From positions 1-13,713 of the forward strand of contig JAPLSR010000271.1 in assembly GCA_026398545.1 (NCBI GenBank): a DNA stretch of 13,713 nt, read 5' to 3'. This DNA comes from Candidatus Sumerlaeota bacterium (GTDB taxonomy: Bacteria > Sumerlaeota > Sumerlaeia > MWCT01). Under the pieces are notes generated by a model, which had not been told where the DNA came from, did no database searches, and saw nothing but the letters and a program-made list of their open reading frames with translations. Made by a program: the position numbers and the translations under genes. Positions 9,100-13,713 of the stretch are shown piece after piece. The stretch's first letter is position 1. Each line of letters begins with the position of its first letter.

Positions 9100-9843
9100 T
9101 CAGAAAAGCACCCAGTCATTAACGAGTGTGGTGGTGGTGCCGAAAAGGTAGGCGCGAACGTAATTCAACCGGACTTCCTTCAGACCATCCCTGATACCAA
9201 TCTCCACTTTCCCGGCAACTGTCTCCCTTGATTCAATGATGAAATCGGCGATGTTGGATTCACCGGGTCCGGTTCCGATTTTGATGCCCTGCATAGAGGG
9301 CGTTTCGCCATTGGACATCCAGGTTATGTAATATCTTTCCCCGCTGGATATCTTGTGGGAGAACCACGCTGGGGAGCCGGAAGTCTGGGTGAGGTATTTA
9401 TTTGTGATTGCATCGCGGACGTAGATTTGTTTCACCTTTCCCGTCTTCTCAGCGCCTTTCATTTGTGGAGGGAGTTTTTCCTCAAAGGAAACCACCAGTT
9501 CCAACCATTTGCCAACCCTGATATAGAATTCCCCTTTGCCACCCTCAATATTGGAGAACTCCACAGCGCACATCAGTTGAAAATTGGGTGGGATTGCGCG
9601 CGAAGGGAGGGTTCCTATGGCGCACTGGGTGACTTTGTTCTCCACGTATGTTTTTAGAACACACCTGTTGTTCTCCAGCTGGGGTGTGCCTGTTGTTTGT
9701 TTGGTATCCCAGGTAAGTTCATGGATGAGTTCGTCATTAAAGTCATCCTTCCACAGAAGGGCGCAGTATGCCGTCTGTGCCAGCCCACCATAGAAGATGG
9801 GAAGAAGAAGGAAAAGGATTATGCGCCTCTGCAACACTATCAT
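9100..9843 (-). CDS. Secreted protein of unknown function, probable beta-sandwich (LamG/concanavalin-like)
   Basis: The protein has 247 residues. The N-terminus has a basic stretch (Arg6-Arg7) then a hydrophobic core (about residues 8-24) ending in Ala/Cys, a likely signal peptide cleaved near residues 24-28. A lipobox is not convincing (Thr-Ala-Tyr before Cys27). The mature part begins with a Trp31/Asp33-Asp34-Phe35-Asn36-Asp37 motif, then alternating hydrophobic strands with few helices, and ends in a Gly-Lys-Val-Glu-Ile-Gly strand (211-216) followed by a final strand pair. This is the pattern of secreted concanavalin-like jelly rolls that bind or cleave glycans. I see no definite catalytic residues, so an enzymatic role cannot be claimed. 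The ATG has only a weak, distant GGGA upstream. It lies 172 bp downstream of the membrane glycosyltransferase-like gene on the same strand. Export is likely; the fold is inference. Confidence 0.8.
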   Translation of the reverse strand: MIVLQRRIILFLLLPIFYGGLAQTAYCALLWKDDFNDELIHELTWDTKQTTGTPQLENNRCVLKTYVENKVTQCAIGTLPSRAIPPNFQLMCAVEFSNIEGGKGEFYIRVGKWLELVVSFEEKLPPQMKGAEKTGKVKQIYVRDAITNKYLTQTSGSPAWFSHKISSGERYYITWMSNGETPSMQGIKIGTGPGESNIADFIIESRETVAGKVEIGIRDGLKEVRLNYVRAYLFGTTTTLVNDWVLF

Positions 9844-10015
9844 TGTGAATTTATTCCCGGTTTATATAATGAGGATGTATTCCTCTAAGTGTATAAATAA
9901 AAATTCAAGATAAAACCCGTCTTAATTTGGTTGCACACCATTCTCGGGAAACCCTTTTTTGCAAATGGCTCCATATTAAGACTTCCTCATCAATGCTTTT
10001 GGTTTGCCCCTTTTT
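9844..10015 (-). other. AT-rich intergenic leader of the secreted-protein gene, with a short hairpin
   Basis: This 172-bp gap separates two minus-strand genes. It is richer in A/T than the flanking genes, especially at 9844-9935. It contains a perfect inverted repeat, GAGGA (9871-9875) and TCCTC (9881-9885) with a 5-nt loop, beginning 28 nt upstream of the start codon. I searched the minus strand by eye for sigma-70 boxes. A TTGAAT occurs but has no good -10 at proper spacing, so no promoter is called. No terminator for the upstream gene was found, so read-through remains possible. Confidence 0.4.
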
Positions 10016-12334
10016 CTAAGGCGCCTTCTTATTGATTTCATACAGGATATTTCCCCCCGCCCTGTATATCTCCCTTAAATATTCCGGTTTTTCCATTTGC
10101 TCAAGAGATAATTTCTTAAGGATTTGGTGGTTTTCTTCCATGGGGATTCTTAGATAGTAATCAATCCCGAGACGGCGGAGGATAAGGAATTTGTCCTCAG
10201 GCGCGGGCGGTATGTAAGCCTGCTGAACTTCCCAGTCGTCAAGATGTATGATTTTGATGGAGGGATTGTAGAGGAGGTAGCGGATATCGTGTGTGAGGAG
10301 GGTTTTGCCGGAAAGTGTGTTATTGATGTGGTCTATTATATTTTCATCCTCGCCAAAGACGAGGGAATAAAATTTTTCCTTTGGCATCCCCGGACGGCGG
10401 AGGGCTGAGAGTTGCCAGGGATATTCCAACTTGCCGTTAAACCATGCCTCATGTGCAAGTTTGAAATTCATAAGAGCGAATGGGAGTCCGGGAAGGATGA
10501 ACACCAGAAGGCACCAGAGAATAAACATCCCTTTTGCCAATCTCCCGCTTATGGTCTCAATGCCCCACAGGGAGAGGATTGAAATCGGTATTAATATCGG
10601 TATAATCTGGTATAGATAGTATCCTGCGAGAAAGTAATGGTAGGCGAAAAGGAAAAAGAACAGCAAAAGGGCGAGGATTCCAAAGCGTTGTGACATCCCG
10701 AGGTCTTTTATAGCCACATCTGATGAAAGGTCTTTCACGCCCCGGGATTTTTTTATAATACACGATAACAGCAGGATGAAGAGTCCCGGAAGGGCAAGGG
10801 CGTGGAAGGTTGGTGCAAGTGCCCATGACCACTTTGGAGAGGTGATGAAATAGAAAGGGGTTGCATATAACTTTGCAAAAAGGGAAGGGCGATTGCGTGG
10901 AAAGCCGGCAGGGGTTGCGGCGGCTTCTATCCCATCACCGTTGAACAGCCATTCACCCTGCATGGAGGTCATGACATCGGGATTTATCTGTTTTCCTCCC
11001 AGAATATTATGAAAATAGGGATATACTGGATTGCCTGTCATTATCCAGTTCCTGAGATACCAGGGTGAGGCAAGAAGAACGCAGAGGAGAACAAGGCGGA
11101 TAAATGAAGGGGTCTTGATTAATTTCCGAATAGTGGGGGTTTCTTTCTCAAACATGAAATCGTAATGATGCGGTTCCTCGTCCTCTATATCAGGGCTCTT
11201 TTTACGGGGAGTTATAAAAAGAAGTACTACCCAGATGATTACAAGGATGGGCATCAGGTAATTAATATTGCAGGCGAGGGCGGAGACAAGGGCTGAAAGA
11301 ATAAGATATGCGCGGAGTCCTGTTTCCAGATAGCCAAGGGCAAGATATAGAAATGCCGCTGTGAAGAGTATGGCGAGGGCATAATCGGATGTGAAGGTGA
11401 AATAGCGTATTGAATAAGGAATGCAGACGAAAAGGAGTGTTATGGAAAGGGCGATGAGTTTTTCCCTGTTCAGGCGGAGGATGATGTGATACACAAGCAG
11501 GGCAGAGAAGAGTCCGCAGGTGGGGGAGAGAATCTGGGCGAAAAGGTCAGACCAGTATCCCGCAAGGGCGCACGGAATGGCGCAGGCAAGGCGATACATC
11601 TGGGGATAATTTGAGCCTGTCCCGATGCCCATCTGCGCCATAATTTTGACGGGGAATGAGTGTTTTAGAAAGAGCCAGCGTGCCATGCCAAGATAGGATA
11701 AACTGTCCACGTTTATAATCGGGAATAAAACACCGTGGTAGAATGTGAGAAAGATAACTACGGCAATAGCCGCTTTTAAAACTCGCGCCGTCATTTTTTG
11801 AAACCATGTTTCCGGCTGGATGAGGGTGGAATTGTAGGCTTTGACCGCAATGGACTGCCTGACCCTTTTCTGGATAAAACCGTCTGCGAGGTCAGGGGAT
11901 TTTTGGGGCGCAAGGAGAGGAGCGCCCCACCTGCAGCTCCGCAATTTGCGTGAGGCGAGCATGAGGGAGATGATGAGCGCTGTTAGAGAACCGGCAATCG
12001 CCCATTTGTTGAATAAACCCGCCATGCCGAAGAGCATACCGGGATAGGTTGTCAGCCCCACACCGAGCGCGAAGGCAATGGCTGCCCTTGCCCAGCGAGG
12101 CTCATATATTTCAAAGCAGTCAAGAAAGAGATGCCCGACAAACCAGTAAGCCATCATTGTCAGGACTGCAAAGAGGATTTCCTTATACGGCAGATAGTCA
12201 AAAGAGATGTCCCAGGGGAGGGAAAGTGAGGGATAAACAGACAGTAGAATTTTGTTTTTGTATCCGAAATAGAACCACCAGACAAAAATCCAGGCAAGGA
12301 AGAGCAGGTTAAATATAAGACGGGTTATCCGCAT
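10016..12334 (-). CDS. Polytopic membrane protein, GT-C/GT39-like glycosyltransferase
   Basis: The protein has 772 residues and about 14-16 hydrophobic segments (for example 7-27, 53-72, 84-105, 185-205, 269-287, 293-311, 318-336, 358-375, 411-425, 513-527, 551-570, 573-592 and 601-622), then a soluble C-terminal region (about 640-772) probably outside the membrane. An Asp (D210, in N-V-D-S-L-S-Y-L) sits just after a membrane segment, where GT-C enzymes of the PMT/ArnT type carry a catalytic acidic residue. A later S-P-W-Y-L-R-N segment followed by T-G-N-P-V-Y-P (424-439) is typical of this bacterial group. Such enzymes move a sugar from a polyprenyl-phosphate carrier to protein, lipid or glycan; donor and acceptor here are unknown. 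Residues 129-182 and 376-408 are charged loops. The ATG overlaps the stop of the OsmC-family gene by one base (TAATG), which fixes the start and implies coupled translation. The stop is TAG. Confidence 0.85.
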   Translation of the reverse strand: MRITRLIFNLLFLAWIFVWWFYFGYKNKILLSVYPSLSLPWDISFDYLPYKEILFAVLTMMAYWFVGHLFLDCFEIYEPRWARAAIAFALGVGLTTYPGMLFGMAGLFNKWAIAGSLTALIISLMLASRKLRSCRWGAPLLAPQKSPDLADGFIQKRVRQSIAVKAYNSTLIQPETWFQKMTARVLKAAIAVVIFLTFYHGVLFPIINVDSLSYLGMARWLFLKHSFPVKIMAQMGIGTGSNYPQMYRLACAIPCALAGYWSDLFAQILSPTCGLFSALLVYHIILRLNREKLIALSITLLFVCIPYSIRYFTFTSDYALAILFTAAFLYLALGYLETGLRAYLILSALVSALACNINYLMPILVIIWVVLLFITPRKKSPDIEDEEPHHYDFMFEKETPTIRKLIKTPSFIRLVLLCVLLASPWYLRNWIMTGNPVYPYFHNILGGKQINPDVMTSMQGEWLFNGDGIEAAATPAGFPRNRPSLFAKLYATPFYFITSPKWSWALAPTFHALALPGLFILLLSCIIKKSRGVKDLSSDVAIKDLGMSQRFGILALLLFFFLFAYHYFLAGYYLYQIIPILIPISILSLWGIETISGRLAKGMFILWCLLVFILPGLPFALMNFKLAHEAWFNGKLEYPWQLSALRRPGMPKEKFYSLVFGEDENIIDHINNTLSGKTLLTHDIRYLLYNPSIKIIHLDDWEVQQAYIPPAPEDKFLILRRLGIDYYLRIPMEENHQILKKLSLEQMEKPEYLREIYRAGGNILYEINKKAP
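11905..11928. repeat. GC-rich perfect palindrome inside the membrane glycosyltransferase-like gene
   Basis: GGGGCGC (11905-11911) and GCGCCCC (11922-11928) form a 7-bp perfect stem around a 10-nt purine-rich loop. It encodes about residues 136-143, in the charged loop between membrane segments near residues 128 and 185. Local composition is much richer in G/C than its surroundings. It may be a small palindromic element tolerated in a surface loop, or chance. Confidence 0.45.
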
Positions 12335-12774
12335 TATTCCACTTTCTTCGGGGCTATAACCACCTTCAGGTTATAAGTGACAGGACAGCAGACGGAGTGG
12401 GATATAAGGCAGTGTTTTTCCACCATATCGGAGAAGTTTTCACCAACCTTTGCGGCTGCCGCTTCATCTTCCACATGGAGTGTCGCCTCCACTTTGACAG
12501 ATGTGAATGCAAGCCCCTTTTCCGCTTTATCCAACACACCTTCCGCATGACTTTCATATCCCGTCACCATGATGTTTATCTTACGTGTGAAGAAGAGGAG
12601 TGTGGTCATCAGACAGCTTTCGATAGAGGCAACAAAGAGTTCCTCCGGTGACCACACGCCGCGCAGTCCTTCGAATTCCGGCGGCGGTGCGACATTCAGA
12701 ACCGGTTTTTCAGGAATGCTCAAGGTCCCGGTCTTCTCACCTGTAAGTGTCAGTGATACGGCATAGTTATACAT
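12334..12774 (-). CDS. OsmC/Ohr-family thiol-dependent peroxidase-like protein
   Basis: The protein has 146 residues, the usual size for the OsmC/Ohr family, which are cytoplasmic dimers that reduce organic hydroperoxides with a Cys pair. The first Cys lies in the signature Trp41-Ser-Pro-Glu-Glu-Leu-Phe followed by Ser-Cys54-Leu. The second lies 68 residues later in Glu-Lys-His-Cys122, followed by Ser-His-Ser-Val and a Cys129-Cys130 doublet. Arg38 just before the signature is a candidate for the active-site Arg. Both expected catalytic Cys are present, and the Cys129-Cys130 pair is extra. Whether it acts as OsmC, Ohr or the less studied OsmC-like subgroup cannot be told by eye. It starts 11 bp after the radical SAM gene, with a strong Shine-Dalgarno, and its TAA overlaps the ATG of the membrane protein gene. 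A protective role for an oxygen-sensitive radical SAM partner is plausible but inferred. Confidence 0.9.
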   Translation of the reverse strand: MYNYAVSLTLTGEKTGTLSIPEKPVLNVAPPPEFEGLRGVWSPEELFVASIESCLMTTLLFFTRKINIMVTGYESHAEGVLDKAEKGLAFTSVKVEATLHVEDEAAAAKVGENFSDMVEKHCLISHSVCCPVTYNLKVVIAPKKVE

Positions 12775-12780
12775 CTCTTT

Positions 12781-12786
12781 CTCCTT
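12781..12786 (-). promoter_or_regulatory. Strong Shine-Dalgarno of the OsmC-family gene
   Basis: On the minus strand AAGGAG sits 6 nt before the ATG (12774-12772). Its first base is the last base of the TAA that ends the radical SAM gene, so a terminating ribosome lies on this site. This supports the chosen start and indicates cotranscription of the two genes. Confidence 0.8.
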
Positions 12787-13712
12787 TACCTGAATTTTTT
12801 ATTATGGAACAGGGCACTCGCGGGGATGCCCGGATGGCTCACAAGATAACCGAAAAAGTTCCAGAAATCCTCCATGACGAGGTTTCGAAAGTCACAGTTA
12901 TTGGAACAATTGAGGCAATAGCTGTGCCTTCTCAGTCCCCTGCGTATTGTCCTTGCTCGTGGGGAAAACCATTCCTTTTCAAGCGTTGTTTCGCAGGTGA
13001 GAAAATTGGCGAAGGTAAAATCCTCGCCGACATAATGGCACGGAAGGAGATTACCTTTGACATCCACATAAGCCGAGAGATAACCCGCAAGACAGGGATA
13101 AGTCCGCCTGTTTTTCACCAGATGGTTGCAATACCTGGAATATAAATAAGCCTTTTCGGGACATTCCGGGATTAAGGTCTTTTCAATGAAGCCCCGGATA
13201 TATTCGGTTGCCTCAGGGGAAAAGCGGAAGTTGTTCTTTTCAAGGTTGCCGAAAAATTCAGCCTGCGTCAATAGCGTGTAAGTGACCTGGTCTGTGAGAG
13301 AGGTGTAAAAGGAGTGCGCCCTTTCGAGATATGGGGCATTTTCCGGTGTGATAAGGGATAGTATACCAACGGAGAAGTTAGGTTCCTTGATGGATTTCAG
13401 GCGCTTTATGGTTTCCACAGCCTTTGAAAAGGCGCCGGGAACGCCACGAAGGGTATCGTGAATCTTCTCCTGTCCGTCTAAGGAGATGCCGATTTTAAAT
13501 GAGATGTGTTTCGGCAGGGAGGAAATGACGCCCCTCGTCGTCTCTTCTATCCTTTCTGAAAGAAGTCCATTGGAGGGGAGGGAGATGCGTTCCAGCCGGG
13601 GGATGAGTTGTGAGGCAAGGATGAGCAAATCCTCCAGGTCATTCCGCAAAAATGGCTCGCCCCCTGTCAGACTCAATATCCGAAGAGAGCGCCAGAGCGG
13701 GTCGCGAAAGAG
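12786..13712 (-). CDS. Radical SAM protein with SPASM-like auxiliary cluster, 5' partial
   Basis: The C-terminal 308 or so residues of a radical SAM enzyme are present. The frame stays open past a TTG at 13676 to the right edge, and the extra codons read sensibly into the barrel, so the start and the Cx3Cx2C cluster that binds SAM lie outside the window. Visible are Gly-Gly-Glu-Pro (13653-13664), which contacts the SAM amino group, and a Ser-Leu-Asp-Gly strand followed by His-Asp and Arg-Gly, typical of SPASM-type members. Counting from the TTG, Cys195-x12-Gly-x4-Cys213 matches the SPASM opening motif, and Cys254-x2-Cys257-x3-Cys261 follows, a shorter second half than the standard one. Such proteins modify peptides or act as sulfatase maturases or dehydrogenases; no substrate can be named and no small precursor-peptide gene is seen nearby. 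It leads the operon with the OsmC-family and membrane protein genes. Confidence 0.88.
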   Translation of the reverse strand, partial: LFRDPLWRSLRILSLTGGEPFLRNDLEDLLILASQLIPRLERISLPSNGLLSERIEETTRGVISSLPKHISFKIGISLDGQEKIHDTLRGVPGAFSKAVETIKRLKSIKEPNFSVGILSLITPENAPYLERAHSFYTSLTDQVTYTLLTQAEFFGNLEKNNFRFSPEATEYIRGFIEKTLIPECPEKAYLYSRYCNHLVKNRRTYPCLAGYLSAYVDVKGNLLPCHYVGEDFTFANFLTCETTLEKEWFSPRARTIRRGLRRHSYCLNCSNNCDFRNLVMEDFWNFFGYLVSHPGIPASALFHNKKFR

Positions 13713-13713
13713 G

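Noticed and set aside
9946..9960. GGGAAACCC followed by six T, terminator-like on the plus strand
   Set aside because: The stem is only 3 bp, and no plus-strand gene ends nearby; both flanking genes are on the minus strand.
12747..13145. Plus-strand open frame of 132 codons opposite the radical SAM gene
   Set aside because: It crosses the operon junction and opposes well-supported Cys-cluster coding sequence; there is no domain and no Shine-Dalgarno.
13674..13676. TTG as the start of the radical SAM gene
   Set aside because: It would lie inside the beta-strand leading to Gly-Gly-Glu-Pro and would remove the Cx3Cx2C cluster; the frame continues to the window edge.

Overview
The window is bacterial DNA with dense, intron-free genes, Shine-Dalgarno sites and a translationally coupled gene pair. 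It comes from an organism I cannot place confidently. A secreted protein, a polytopic GT-C-like membrane enzyme, an anaerobe-style radical SAM/SPASM protein and a giant solenoid protein suggest an uncultured, environmental, probably Gram-negative lineage. That placement is inference.

Layout: positions 3-8984 (+ strand) are one enormous reading frame, open at the left edge, encoding at least 2993 residues. Almost all of it is an alpha-solenoid of tetratricopeptide (TPR) type. Its repeat is not the usual 34 residues. I aligned the whole protein by eye on its Pro/Asp anchors and counted 52 successive anchors. Of the 51 intervals between them, 49 are exactly 54 residues (162 bp) and two are 55. 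Each unit reads as helix A, a long helix B that also acts as the next helix A, then helix C: one TPR of 34 residues plus a 20-residue half-unit. A charged, Pro/Glu-rich linker follows, then two more units in the same 54-residue register and a Pro/Gly/Ser/Thr tail.

Positions 8985-9099 are the gap between convergent genes. The gap carries two interlocked inverted repeats. Positions 9100-13712 hold four genes, all on the minus strand, listed here in transcription order. First is a radical SAM protein with a SPASM-like C-terminal Cys cluster, cut by the right edge. Eleven bp later comes an OsmC/Ohr-family thiol peroxidase-like protein with a strong Shine-Dalgarno. Its TAA overlaps the ATG of the third gene, a 772-residue multi-pass membrane protein resembling GT-C/GT39-type glycosyltransferases. 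After a 172-bp AT-rich gap comes a 247-residue secreted protein that looks like a beta-sandwich.

The first three minus-strand genes are almost certainly one operon. The fourth may be read through or have its own promoter. No RNA genes, CRISPR arrays, transposases or phage genes were seen. The most striking feature is the very regular 54-residue solenoid. The radical SAM/OsmC/GT-C operon is the second point of interest.
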